Positions 35,109-44,279 of a stretch of 64,000 nt of DNA are shown piece after piece. This stretch comes from Tenacibaculum adriaticum (GTDB lineage: Bacteria; Bacteroidota; Bacteroidia; Flavobacteriales; Flavobacteriaceae). Position 1 is the first letter of the stretch. Each line of letters begins with the position of its first letter. The notes beneath the pieces were generated by a model. It was not told the DNA's origin. It was given only the letters and a program-made list of their open reading frames with translations, and did not search any database. The stretch is taken from contig NZ_VNIA01000002.1 in assembly GCF_008124875.1 (NCBI RefSeq), positions 1 through 64,000 of the forward strand. Direction: 5' to 3'. A program made the position numbers and the translations under genes.

Positions 35109-36536
35109 ATGTTGAAAACCGCCTCAGAATTTTATAAGGAAATACTTCAAAAATTTCCATACGAACCCACCCAAAAACAAAATGAGTTATTGAATGAGCT
35201 TACTCGGTTTATTTTTGATAACAATAATCAGGCCTTATTTTTATTAAAAGGATATGCAGGTACCGGTAAAACGACTATTATTAGTACTGTAGTTCATAAT
35301 TTATGGAAAGTAGGTAAAAAAGCTGTTTTATTAGCGCCTACTGGTCGTGCAGCAAAAGTTATTTCTGGGTATTCACAAAGACAGGCATTTACCATTCATA
35401 AAAAAATATATTTTCCGAAGAAACAAGGAAATGGAGGTGTAAGTTTTGTAATGCAACCTAATAAGCATACCGATACTATTTTTATTGTTGATGAAGCCTC
35501 TATGATTTCAGATCAAACTCAAAATGCAAAATTGTTTGAAAATGGTTCTTTATTAGACGATTTAATTTCTTATGTGTATTCAGGTAAAAATTGCAAAATT
35601 GTTTTTATAGGAGATACAGCCCAGTTACCACCCGTAAAATTGAATGTGAGTCCTGCTTTAGAAGCCGATACACTTTCTTTTCATTATAATAAGGATATTA
35701 CTGAAATCGAATTAGATGAAGTTGTTAGACAAGAAGAAGGTTCGGGTATTTTAGCCAATGCAACCGATTTGCGATTACTAATTCAAAATGATATACCAGA
35801 TTTTAAGTTTGATGTAAAATATCCAGATATTGTTCGTTTGCAAGACGGTTATGATATACAAAATGCAATTACTTCTGCGTATGATGGTGAAATTGGAGTA
35901 GAAGATACAGCGATTATTGTGCGTTCAAATAAAAGAGCAAATCAATACAATCAACAGATAAGAGGGAAGATTCGCGGACAAGAAAACGAGATTTCTACGG
36001 GTGATTATGTAATGGTGGTAAAGAACAATTATTTCTGGTTAAAAGATTCATCTTCTGCAGGTTTTATTGCCAATGGAGATATTTGTGAGGTAATGCGTAT
36101 TAATGCTATTAAAGATTTGTACGGATTTAAGTTTGCTGAAGTTGAAGTACGTATGATCGATTATCCAGATATGAAGCCCTTTGAAACGGTTTTGTTACTA
36201 GATACTTTAACCAGTGAAACACCTGCGTTAACGTATGAAGATAGTAATCGATTATATGAAGCTGTAAAAGAAGATTTTGCGGATGAAAAATCGAAGTATA
36301 AGCAATTTATGAGTATTAAAAAGAATAAATATTTTAATGCACTACAGGTAAAATTCTCCTATGCAATGACTTGTCATAAATCTCAAGGTGGGCAATGGAA
36401 AACGGTTTTTATAGAGCAACCTTATTTGCCAGATGGATCGAGTGTAGAATATTTACGTTGGTTGTACACTGCTATTACGCGTGCGCAAGAAAAGTTGTAT
36501 TTATTAGGATTTAAAGACGAATCTTTTGTTGATTAA
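35109..36536 (+). CDS. RecD/Dda-like superfamily-1 DNA helicase
   Basis: A 475-residue SF1 helicase. Walker A is LLKGYAGTGKTTIIST, motif II is IFIVDEASMIS, motif III has FIGDTAQLPPV and motif VI is YTAITRAQEKLYLLGF, preceded by the UvrD_C_2 block YAMTCHKSQGGQW. It lacks the N-terminal HhH domain of RecD2, so it is the short Dda/RecD-like form found in many Bacteroidota and annotated simply as an ATP-dependent helicase. It is expected to unwind DNA 5' to 3' during repair. It is a single-gene unit. Confidence 0.9.
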   Translation: MLKTASEFYKEILQKFPYEPTQKQNELLNELTRFIFDNNNQALFLLKGYAGTGKTTIISTVVHNLWKVGKKAVLLAPTGRAAKVISGYSQRQAFTIHKKIYFPKKQGNGGVSFVMQPNKHTDTIFIVDEASMISDQTQNAKLFENGSLLDDLISYVYSGKNCKIVFIGDTAQLPPVKLNVSPALEADTLSFHYNKDITEIELDEVVRQEEGSGILANATDLRLLIQNDIPDFKFDVKYPDIVRLQDGYDIQNAITSAYDGEIGVEDTAIIVRSNKRANQYNQQIRGKIRGQENEISTGDYVMVVKNNYFWLKDSSSAGFIANGDICEVMRINAIKDLYGFKFAEVEVRMIDYPDMKPFETVLLLDTLTSETPALTYEDSNRLYEAVKEDFADEKSKYKQFMSIKKNKYFNALQVKFSYAMTCHKSQGGQWKTVFIEQPYLPDGSSVEYLRWLYTAITRAQEKLYLLGFKDESFVD

Positions 36537-36609
36537 ATTGTACTTAAAAAATCAATTTAAAGAAACCAAATTTTAAATTTTCTTTAACCATTTAAAAAGT
36601 TAAATAAAT

Positions 36610-36617
36610 TACATTTG
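36610..36617 (+). promoter_or_regulatory. -7 box TACATTTG ahead of the LmbE-type deacetylase gene
   Basis: This is an exact TAnnTTTG match, 21 nt before the ATG at 36639. The TTG at 36615 within it is in frame but is promoter, not start. Confidence 0.5.
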
Positions 36618-36638
36618 TTTGACTACAAACTCAAAAAA

Positions 36639-39131
36639 ATGAATCAAAAACTAGTTGCTGTAATCACATTTTTGTTGATTACAGTATCAATATTCGCCCA
36701 AAAACCTCAAAAATTAACTTCTAATCAGATCTACGAAAAAGTTCAAAAACTGAATTTTTTAGGAACTGCCTTATACATAGCGGCGCATCCAGATGATGAA
36801 AACACACGTTTAATTGCCTATTTAGCGAATAAGGTACATGCAAGAACAGGGTATTTATCGTTAACACGTGGTGATGGAGGTCAGAATTTAATTGGTCCGG
36901 AAATGCGAGAATTATTAGGGGTAATTCGTACACAAGAATTATTAGCAGCAAGAGGTGTTGATGGCGGAGAACAATTATTTTCTCGTGCTAATGACTTCGG
37001 ATATTCAAAACATCCAGATGAAACGTTGGAAATCTGGCAAAAAGATAAGGTATTGTCTGATGTAATTTGGGCAATTCGTACCTTTAAACCCGATGTAGTT
37101 ATCAATCGATTTAATCATAGAACTCCAGGAACTACGCATGGACATCATACTTCATCGGCAATGTTAAGTGTAGAGGCTTTTGATTTAGCAAATGATAAAA
37201 CTAAATATCCAGAACAGCTTAATCTTACCAGTACATGGCAACCTAAGAGATTGTTTTTTAATACGTCTTGGTGGTTTTATGGAAGCGAAGAGAAATTTGA
37301 AAAAGCTGATAAAAGCAACATGTTAAACTTTGATATTGGTGTGTATTATCCGTTAAAAGGAGTATCGAATAACGAATTAGCATCCATAGCAAGTAGCCAA
37401 CATTTATGTCAAGGATTCGGACGTCTATCTACTCGAGGTAGCCAAACCGAATACGTTGAGTTTTTAAAAGGGGATTTTCCGAAAGACAAAAAAGATATTT
37501 TTTCAGGAATTAATACGACATGGAATAGAGTAGAAGGTGGTGGAGAAATTGGTGATATTTTATATGAAGTTGAAAAGAAGTTTGATTTTGTAAATCCGTC
37601 GAAACACTTACCCGAGTTAATGAAAGCTTACGAATTGGTTCAGGATTTAAAAGATGAGCACTGGAAAGGGATAAAAACAAAAGAATTAAAAGAAATTATT
37701 GAAGCCTGTGCAGGTTTATATTTAGAAGCTTCAGCAGAAAGTTCGACTGCAACTTCAAATTCATTTGTTCAAATAGATTTCGAGGTATTGAATAGAAGTT
37801 CGGTTTCAATGGAACTGAACACGGTTAAATTTCTTCCAGAGAACAAAATATTAGAAAAGAACATCGATTTAGTTCCTAATCAAAAACAAAGTTTTAAAGA
37901 AACATATACCATTCAAAATACCGATTATTCTTCTCCGTATTGGTTAAATAAACCATGGGATTTAGGAATGTATAAAGTGGAAGATCAAAAATTAATTGGT
38001 AAACCAGAAACACCAAGACCATTACAGGTTCTGTTTGATTTGATGATTGAAGATCAGCCAATTTCAATAACTAAAAACGTGGTTCGTCGTTATGCTGAGC
38101 GTGATAAAGGTGAGATTTACGAACCGTTTGAAGTGTTGCCAAAAGTTACCACAAAACTTAAAAATAAAGTTGTAATTTTTTCTTCGGAAGCTTCGCGAAA
38201 GGTTTCGGTAGAAGTTCGCTCGGGAGCTAAAAATGTAAACGGAACTGTAGCATTACAAGTTCCTGAAGGTTGGAAAGTTTCACCAGAAAATATTCAGTTT
38301 AGTATTGAGCAAAAAGGAGACAAAAAAACAATTGACTTTACTGTAACGCCGTCAAAAAATAAATCTGAAGGAATTATTAAAGCTATTGCTAGTTCAGAAG
38401 GAAAAAACTACGATAAAGAATTGGTTGAGATTAATTACAATCACATTCCAAAACAATCGGTTTTACTAGCTTCTGAAGCAAAAGTGGTGCGTTTAGATAT
38501 TAAAAAGAATGGAAGTTCTATTGGGTATATTCAAGGATCGGGAGATGCTATTCCAGAAAGTTTACGTCAAATAGGATATAAAGTAACCGAAATTCTTCCG
38601 CAGGAAATAAATGAAAAGAGTTTAAAGCAGTTTGATGCGGTTGTGTTGGGGATTAGAGCTTACAATACTAAAAAAGAATTGCAATTCAAACAAAAACACT
38701 TATTAGAGTACGTAAAAAATGGCGGAAACCTGATCGTACAATACAATACTAACAGAGGAGTAGATGTAAAAGCTCCGTTTGAGTTGCACATGTCTCGCGA
38801 CAGAGTAACCGATGAAAATGCTAAAGTAACCTTGTTAGCTAAAGAACATTCTGTTTTAAATTACCCAAATACAATTACCGAAGCAGATTTTAATGGTTGG
38901 GTACAAGAACGTGGATTGTATTTTCCTGATAAGTGGGGGCAAGAATTCATTCCAATTTTATCCATGAACGATAAGAACGAAACACCCAAACAAGGTAGTT
39001 TGTTAGTTGCTAAATACGGAAAAGGAAACTATGTGTATACCGGTTTAAGCTTTTTTAGAGAGTTACCCGCAGGTGTACCCGGAGCGTATAAGCTATTTGC
39101 TAATTTGTTATCAGTGAAAAGTGATGATTAA
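36639..39131 (+). CDS. Secreted PIG-L/LmbE-family deacetylase with C-terminal extra domains
   Basis: An 830-residue exported protein (signal VAVITFLLITVSIFA-QK). The PIG-L domain (about residues 25-260) has AAHPDDENTR and the downstream metal ligands in HGHHTSSA. That is the zinc site of N-acetyl-sugar deacetylases. The middle part (about 350-590) looks like beta sandwiches. The C-terminal ~200 residues (VVLGIRAYNTKKEL, GGNLIVQYNT) resemble a class-I glutamine-amidotransferase/ThuA-like fold. Its substrate is likely an N-acetylated carbohydrate, but it is not determined. Its TAA shares TTAA with the convergent NUDIX stop. Confidence 0.87.
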   Translation: MNQKLVAVITFLLITVSIFAQKPQKLTSNQIYEKVQKLNFLGTALYIAAHPDDENTRLIAYLANKVHARTGYLSLTRGDGGQNLIGPEMRELLGVIRTQELLAARGVDGGEQLFSRANDFGYSKHPDETLEIWQKDKVLSDVIWAIRTFKPDVVINRFNHRTPGTTHGHHTSSAMLSVEAFDLANDKTKYPEQLNLTSTWQPKRLFFNTSWWFYGSEEKFEKADKSNMLNFDIGVYYPLKGVSNNELASIASSQHLCQGFGRLSTRGSQTEYVEFLKGDFPKDKKDIFSGINTTWNRVEGGGEIGDILYEVEKKFDFVNPSKHLPELMKAYELVQDLKDEHWKGIKTKELKEIIEACAGLYLEASAESSTATSNSFVQIDFEVLNRSSVSMELNTVKFLPENKILEKNIDLVPNQKQSFKETYTIQNTDYSSPYWLNKPWDLGMYKVEDQKLIGKPETPRPLQVLFDLMIEDQPISITKNVVRRYAERDKGEIYEPFEVLPKVTTKLKNKVVIFSSEASRKVSVEVRSGAKNVNGTVALQVPEGWKVSPENIQFSIEQKGDKKTIDFTVTPSKNKSEGIIKAIASSEGKNYDKELVEINYNHIPKQSVLLASEAKVVRLDIKKNGSSIGYIQGSGDAIPESLRQIGYKVTEILPQEINEKSLKQFDAVVLGIRAYNTKKELQFKQKHLLEYVKNGGNLIVQYNTNRGVDVKAPFELHMSRDRVTDENAKVTLLAKEHSVLNYPNTITEADFNGWVQERGLYFPDKWGQEFIPILSMNDKNETPKQGSLLVAKYGKGNYVYTGLSFFRELPAGVPGAYKLFANLLSVKSDD

Positions 39132-39670
39132 GTTAAGTTATTTCTAATCTCATCATACACAAAACAATAATAATCATGAAATCTTGGGAGTAGTATATTC
39201 TCGAGATTTTTTGTGTTTAAAAGTGTGTTTAAGTCAAATAATTGTAATGCTGCAACCTCTTCTTCTTGTATGATAAGTTTATTGATAGGAGTGGTTAATT
39301 CAGCAACAAAAACATGGTGGAATTCATTATCAATAATTCCGTTTGGGTGGTTAACCATGTGTTTACGTGTGCCAATTTTAATCAACTCATTAGTTGAAAT
39401 TTGAAATCCGATTTCTTCTTTAATTTCTCTAGTGGCAGAGACTAAAATATCTTCACCAGCAGTTACATGACCTGCAACCGAAATATCCCACAAACCGGGA
39501 AATACTTTTTTAGTCAAAGCACGTTGTTGCAATAAAACTTTTTCTTCTTTGGTATACAACCAAACATGAACGGTGGGATGAAAATATCCGTATTTATGAG
39601 CAACCGATTTTAAAGCAGTTTTACCGGTGTAATTACCAAATTCATCAACAATGTCTATTAATTCATCCAT
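39128..39670 (-). CDS. NUDIX hydrolase, IDI-like
   Basis: A 180-residue NUDIX protein. The Nudix box is complete: GHVTAGEDILVSATREIKEE, then IGF. The opening (DIVDEFGNYTGKTALKSVAH) and GLWDISVAG place it with the isopentenyl-diphosphate isomerase-like subgroup, but many such proteins are plain pyrophosphohydrolases. Its stop overlaps the stop of the convergent deacetylase gene by 4 nt. Its start overlaps the GNAT gene's end by 8 nt, so the two may be cotranscribed. Confidence 0.88.
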   Translation of the reverse strand: MDELIDIVDEFGNYTGKTALKSVAHKYGYFHPTVHVWLYTKEEKVLLQQRALTKKVFPGLWDISVAGHVTAGEDILVSATREIKEEIGFQISTNELIKIGTRKHMVNHPNGIIDNEFHHVFVAELTTPINKLIIQEEEVAALQLFDLNTLLNTKNLENILLPRFHDYYCFVYDEIRNNLT

Positions 39671-40118
39671 TATACGTTAAAATCCATTCTTTTGGGTATT
39701 CGTTTTCGCTTTCTGCATACACTGTAAACCCGTTTTGCTCATAAAAATAGCGTAAGTTTTCTTCTTCAATGGTTAACCAATATTTTTGGTTTGGATGTTC
39801 ATTTTTAAGAAGTGTAAGAAAATTACTTGCGTATCCTTTATTTCTGTGATTTTCTCTTACCCAAACATAACCTAAATATAAGTAACCTTTTTCAAATAAG
39901 GTGGCATTGTCTTTTTCAAATTGGGTAGCAAAGGGTGGCATTTTACTAAATAAAATACCACCACCTATAAGTTCATTGTTTAAAAACAAACCGTATATGT
40001 TTGAAGACGAAGCGTGTTGTTGCCAAACAGGAGTTATTAATTCTTTCCATTCCTCAGAAAGAATATTAAAATATTTTTTAGAGTCTGTGAGTTCTTTTAT
40101 AGTAGTCCCCATGCCCAT
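39663..40118 (-). CDS. GNAT-family N-acetyltransferase
   Basis: A 151-residue GNAT protein. The acetyl-CoA-binding motif is VRENHRNKGYASNFL (RxxGxA type), followed by a strand and helix ending RYFYEQNGF. Two ATGs (40118, 40112) are in frame. It overlaps the end of the PurD-like gene by 22 nt and the start of the NUDIX gene by 8 nt, so PurD-like, GNAT and NUDIX form one run. The acceptor is unknown. Confidence 0.85.
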   Translation of the reverse strand: MGMGTTIKELTDSKKYFNILSEEWKELITPVWQQHASSSNIYGLFLNNELIGGGILFSKMPPFATQFEKDNATLFEKGYLYLGYVWVRENHRNKGYASNFLTLLKNEHPNQKYWLTIEEENLRYFYEQNGFTVYAESENEYPKEWILTYNG

Positions 40119-41416
40119 AATTTATCGGAATCTTCCTGCCAACGATCGCCAATATCTGTTCGGTAATAACTGTTGTTAATAATGATATTATTTATTCTGT
40201 TTTGCATCATTCGCTGTGCATCTTTCATGGTTACACCAGTACCTGTTACTAATAAAGCAATACCAATATTTCCTGTAATTAACCATTCAGAATTTACTTT
40301 TTTAAGATGGATGGGATGAACACCTTCTTTCATTTCTTTTTTAAACAAAACAACAGAGTCTTTTGAAAAGAGCTCAAAACTTTTTTTGTCATTAAAAGGA
40401 AAAGGAGGTACTACCATATAAGCACCAATTTGGAATCCTTTTTTAGTATTGATCGTGAAATTTTGACCTGTTACAATCTTATAAAATAAATGACCAAGAG
40501 GTTCCGTAATTCCATCTCTTTGTATATAAATTTGAGGATACCCAAAACGAGAAGTAAACTCTAAAGGATAAATTCCGTTACCATTTACAATACAGTTAAT
40601 ATCTATATGACCTATAAAATTTTCTTTTGCTAAAGTAGGTTCAAACTTTTTTAAAGTAGCATCGTAAATTGGTGAATTTTTAGCCCAAAACATACTCGTT
40701 CCCATTTCACCTGTAGAGACCCCTAATTCTTTAGGAAAGAATTTTTTGTGCTCAAAAGTAATGTTATAAGGTTGAATAAAGTTTTTACCATTAAAAAAAG
40801 CAGAGACAGCAATTTCAACCCCTTTTACTTTACGTTGTAATTGAAAAGTACCAAAATTATCTCCCCAAGATTTTTCGTAGGCTTTTAGCATTCGTATTAC
40901 ATCTAGCCCTTCATCATCATTCCCAACAAACAACAATTGTTTTAAATCTTGAGTTTCGCCACAAGGTTTTACTACATACGCATCAGGATTTTTTTGAACA
41001 TAATCAATCGCATCCTTAAAATTAGTAAATTCTTTAGACGGTAAAATTTTAATTTTATGTTTTTTTAATTCTTGCTGACCGAAATGCCTGTCTAGTTCTA
41101 ATAAGTCGGTGTATTCTGAGTTACCAAAAACCAGTTTTCCTTCTTTTCTTAGATCATCACATATTTTTCCGTAGCCTGTGTAATCGAAAATAATGATGGT
41201 TGCCCAGTCGATATGCTTCTTCCAATCACTTACCTTAGGAACAAAACCATATCCGATTTCTCGAGAAGATTTGTCTTCGACATGCATTTTAACAGCATGT
41301 CCTTCTTCTTTAATTGCTTGGGCAACATCTAATGATTCTCCCCATTTAGAAACAAACAAAAAATTATATTTTTCATTTGTAGTTTGGTCTTTTCTTGTTT
41401 TAGAAAGAGTTGTCAT
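40097..41416 (-). CDS. PurD-like ATP-grasp protein
   Basis: A 439-residue ATP-grasp protein of PurD layout: N-domain (NFLFVSKWGESLDVAQAIKE), ATP-grasp (DAYVVKPCGE, then a second half) and C-domain. In PurD the metal block reads like EFNxRFGDPE; here it is EFTSRFGYPQ, so the Asn and Asp-Pro-Glu residues differ. The usual PurD glycine/phosphoribosylamine signature is therefore weakened and a different amide or amine ligase is likely. Automated tools may call it phosphoribosylamine-glycine ligase. A -7 box lies 50 nt upstream of the ATG. A GNAT gene and a NUDIX gene follow with overlaps. Confidence 0.75.
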   Translation of the reverse strand: MTTLSKTRKDQTTNEKYNFLFVSKWGESLDVAQAIKEEGHAVKMHVEDKSSREIGYGFVPKVSDWKKHIDWATIIIFDYTGYGKICDDLRKEGKLVFGNSEYTDLLELDRHFGQQELKKHKIKILPSKEFTNFKDAIDYVQKNPDAYVVKPCGETQDLKQLLFVGNDDEGLDVIRMLKAYEKSWGDNFGTFQLQRKVKGVEIAVSAFFNGKNFIQPYNITFEHKKFFPKELGVSTGEMGTSMFWAKNSPIYDATLKKFEPTLAKENFIGHIDINCIVNGNGIYPLEFTSRFGYPQIYIQRDGITEPLGHLFYKIVTGQNFTINTKKGFQIGAYMVVPPFPFNDKKSFELFSKDSVVLFKKEMKEGVHPIHLKKVNSEWLITGNIGIALLVTGTGVTMKDAQRMMQNRINNIIINNSYYRTDIGDRWQEDSDKLWAWGLL

Positions 41417-41466
41417 AGACCAAATAGAAGTGTAATTTCATTTTTAAATTAATATAAAATTTTTAT

Positions 41467-41474
41467 CAAAATTA
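41467..41474 (-). promoter_or_regulatory. -7 box TAATTTTG ahead of the PurD-like/GNAT/NUDIX run
   Basis: This is an exact TAnnTTTG match on the minus strand, 50 nt from the ATG at 41416, just beyond the terminator of the M42 gene. Confidence 0.5.
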
Positions 41475-41510
41475 CTAAATAAACGAATGCAAAAACATTT
41501 TATAAATAAA

Positions 41511-41540
41511 AAAAATCCTGTTTTTAAACAGGATTTTTAA
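41511..41540 (-). terminator. Terminator after the M42 peptidase gene
   Basis: aaaaatcctgttt and aaacaggattttt pair with T runs on both strands. Confidence 0.85.
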
Positions 41541-41542
41541 GT

Positions 41543-42634
41543 TTAATTAAAATACGAAAAAGTTTCTCCGTCTTTTATATTTAACAAGGTTTCGTAAATC
41601 ATTTTAATTACGTTTTCTACATCATCTCGGTGTACCATTTCTACTGTGGTATGCATATAACGAAGTGGTAGAGAGATTAATGCTGAAGCTACACCACCAT
41701 TACTATAGGCAAAAGCATCGGTATCCGTTCCTGTCGCTCTAGATAAAGCAGAACGTTGGAAAGGTATTTTTTTAGCTTCGGCTGTTTCTGTGATTAAATC
41801 ACGTAGTTTTTGTTGTACAGCTGGGGCATATGCAATTACTGGCCCTTTACCCAATTCTAGAAGACCTTGCTTCTTTTTATCGATCATTGGGGTAGTGGTA
41901 TCGTGAGTAACATCGGTAACAATAGCCACATTTGGTTTAATGGTTTGTGTTATCATTTCTGCACCACGTAAACCAATTTCTTCTTGAACAGAGTTGGTAA
42001 TATACAATCCGAAAGGAAGTGTTTTTTTATTTTCATGTAATAAACGTGCTACTTCTGCAATCATAAATCCCCCCATGCGATTATCTAATGCACGACACAC
42101 AAATTTATCTCCATTTAAAATATGAAATTCATCTGGATACGTAATTACACAACCTACATGGATGTCTAATTTTTCAACTTCCTCTTTAGTAGCACAACCA
42201 ACATCAATAAAAATATTGTCAGGTTTTGGCGCTTCTTCTTTAGCTTTATTACGTGTATGAATTGCTGGCCAACCAAAAACACCTTTTACAATTCCGTTTT
42301 TAGTATGAATGTTTACAATTTTACTTGGTGCAATTTGATGATCACTTCCTCCGTTACGGATAACATAGATTAATCCGTCATCAGAAATATAATTTACATA
42401 CCATGAAATTTCATCAGCATGCCCTTCTATAACAACTTTGTATTTTGCTTTCGGATTAATAACTCCAACAGCAGAACCGTATGTATCTGTGATAAACTCA
42501 TCTACATAAGGTTTCAGGTAATCCATCCAAATTTTTTGACCTTCCCACTCATAACCTGTAGGAGCCGCATTATTTAAATATTTTTCTAAAAAAGTAATTG
42601 ACTTTTTATTTAAGATTGATTTATTTTTAGCCAT
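41543..42634 (-). CDS. M42-family metallopeptidase
   Basis: A 363-residue cytosolic aminopeptidase of the FrvX/TET type. Metal and catalytic residues are in EGHADEISW (His-Ala-Asp), CRALDNRMGGFM (Asp), NSVQEEIGLRGA (catalytic Glu and Glu ligand), IVTDVTHD (Asp) and the His near MHTTVEM. Members are dodecameric peptide-cleaving enzymes. It starts 2 nt below the stop of the acyltransferase gene and is therefore part of a run NUDIX(CoA), acyltransferase, M42. Confidence 0.93.
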   Translation of the reverse strand: MAKNKSILNKKSITFLEKYLNNAAPTGYEWEGQKIWMDYLKPYVDEFITDTYGSAVGVINPKAKYKVVIEGHADEISWYVNYISDDGLIYVIRNGGSDHQIAPSKIVNIHTKNGIVKGVFGWPAIHTRNKAKEEAPKPDNIFIDVGCATKEEVEKLDIHVGCVITYPDEFHILNGDKFVCRALDNRMGGFMIAEVARLLHENKKTLPFGLYITNSVQEEIGLRGAEMITQTIKPNVAIVTDVTHDTTTPMIDKKKQGLLELGKGPVIAYAPAVQQKLRDLITETAEAKKIPFQRSALSRATGTDTDAFAYSNGGVASALISLPLRYMHTTVEMVHRDDVENVIKMIYETLLNIKDGETFSYFN

Positions 42635-42636
42635 AA

Positions 42637-43503
42637 TTATTTATGCGTTGTTACGCTTTTCTTTTTTTTAACTTCCTTTTCATCTTTTTTCTTAGTATCA
42701 CTTCCCCAGAAACTTCTACTTTCAATAAATTCTTCTTGCTCTTTAAGTTGTTCTGGAGTTAATACCTTTAAAAACGAAGGATGTTGTTCGATTGCAAATT
42801 CAATTTTTTCAACAATACTACTCACATCTTCATTTTCATAATCAATATCTAAAGGTTCTTTAATTACCATCGACTGTAAAACGTTACGTTTTTTGATCAT
42901 TAATCCTTTTTTATCAAAAGAGCGTCTAAAACCATCAATAACAATAGGTACTACCATAGGTTTGTATGTTTTAATGATATGTGCAGTTCCTCTTCGAATA
43001 GGCTTAAAAGGAGTGGTAGTTCCTTGTGGGAATGTAATTACCCATCCATCATCTAAAGCTTTACCAATATTTGAGATATCAGACATTTTTACCTGTCTGT
43101 TTACATCCTTTCCTTCACTTCTCCAAGTTCTTTCTACAGATACTGAGCCAGCATAGGCAAAAATACGAGGTAATAAACCAGAACGCATGGTTTCGCCCGC
43201 AGCGACGAAATAAATATTTAGTTTTGGTTTCCATAGATAACCAACGTTTCTAATATTATCATCACGTCCTTTTAAAGAAGCGTTAAAAACATGAAACATA
43301 GCAGCGACATCTGCAAAGTACGTTTGATGATTAGAAATAAATAAAATATTTTTTGATGGTAATTGACGTAAAATCTCTGAACCTTCAATTTGTAAATCAT
43401 TAAATTTACGATATCTTCCATGAGATATTATACCCAAAAATTGAATGAGTAATCGTTTTAAAAATAATATATGTCCGAAAGGATTCCTTTTAAATAAAGG
43501 CAT
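42637..43503 (-). CDS. PlsC-like acyltransferase with variant motifs
   Basis: A 288-residue membrane-associated acyltransferase. The block-I motif normally reads HX4D, but here it is ISNHQTYFADV, with five residues between His and Asp. Block II is VSVERTW and block III is FPQGTTTP instead of FPEGT. The rest keeps the PlsC order. A lysine-rich tail (KKDEKEVKKKKS) ends the protein. The start is ATG 43503, since an upstream ATG (43536) would place a -7 box inside the gene. It should acylate a glycerophosphate or related acceptor, but the altered motifs make the substrate uncertain. Confidence 0.82.
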   Translation of the reverse strand: MPLFKRNPFGHILFLKRLLIQFLGIISHGRYRKFNDLQIEGSEILRQLPSKNILFISNHQTYFADVAAMFHVFNASLKGRDDNIRNVGYLWKPKLNIYFVAAGETMRSGLLPRIFAYAGSVSVERTWRSEGKDVNRQVKMSDISNIGKALDDGWVITFPQGTTTPFKPIRRGTAHIIKTYKPMVVPIVIDGFRRSFDKKGLMIKKRNVLQSMVIKEPLDIDYENEDVSSIVEKIEFAIEQHPSFLKVLTPEQLKEQEEFIESRSFWGSDTKKKDEKEVKKKKSVTTHK

Positions 43504-43525
43504 AAAAAATGTGATTAGGTAAAAA

Positions 43526-43533
43526 CAAAAATA
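43526..43533 (-). promoter_or_regulatory. -7 box TATTTTTG ahead of the acyltransferase gene
   Basis: This is an exact TAnnTTTG match on the minus strand, 22 nt before the ATG at 43503. Its place supports that ATG over the one at 43536. Confidence 0.45.
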
Positions 43534-43543
43534 CAAAAGATTT

Positions 43544-44179
43544 TTAATGAATATCTTTAAGTAAATCTTTAATTTCAGAAAGCATCATTGCAGTTGCTCC
43601 CCAAACAATATAATTATTAAATGTAAAACACGGAACCTCAATTTTTTTCATGTAAGAAGTTTCCATTTCTACTAATGATAAATTAGTGTCATCTATTAAA
43701 TCTGTTGCCAACACTTCAATTAATTTAGCAACCTCATTATTAGGCTTAAAAATAGGTCTTTGTTCTGTAATACCTAAAAAAGGAGTAACTATAAAATTAC
43801 TAGGAGGTATGTACGTTTCGGATAACTGCCTTATAATTTTTACAGAAGAACGAGCAATACCAATTTCTTCATGAGTTTCACGCAAAGCAGTTTCCTTTAA
43901 ATTTGTGTCAGATTTTTCAATTTTACCACCCGGAAAACTAATTTGAGATGAATGTGCACCGTTATAACTAGCTCTTTCGGTAAGTATGAATCTCGTTTCA
44001 TTATATTCATCAGGATAAAATAAGGCTAATACGGCAGCTTTTCTAGGGTTACTATTTTTAATTTTTTCTTCAGAAATTTTTATACGTAATTCAGGAACAA
44101 GTTTAAATTGAGATATTCTTCCACCCAATTGATTGACTTTTAAATGGTCTATTTTGTTTGTAAAATCTTTAAAATTCAT
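43544..44179 (-). CDS. CoA pyrophosphatase (NUDIX)
   Basis: A 211-residue NUDIX protein. The Nudix box is PGGKIEKSDTNLKETALRET, continuing HEEIGI, preceded by SSQISFPGGK, which fits the CoA-pyrophosphatase (NudL-like) group. It would split CoA into 3',5'-ADP and phosphopantetheine. The start codon is ATG at 44179. The acyltransferase gene follows after 40 nt and a separate -7 box. Confidence 0.88.
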   Translation of the reverse strand: MNFKDFTNKIDHLKVNQLGGRISQFKLVPELRIKISEEKIKNSNPRKAAVLALFYPDEYNETRFILTERASYNGAHSSQISFPGGKIEKSDTNLKETALRETHEEIGIARSSVKIIRQLSETYIPPSNFIVTPFLGITEQRPIFKPNNEVAKLIEVLATDLIDDTNLSLVEMETSYMKKIEVPCFTFNNYIVWGATAMMLSEIKDLLKDIH

Positions 44180-44279
44180 TTAATAAAAAATGTTTTAACA
44201 AATTTATTAATTTAAAAAGTAACAATTTATTTTTTGGCGTGAATTTTGATTTTTACTAAATTGTAATAAAAAATACAGA

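Noticed and set aside
36615..36638. TTG start for the LmbE-type deacetylase
   Set aside because: The TTG is the end of a -7 box, and the ATG at 36639 opens a proper signal peptide.
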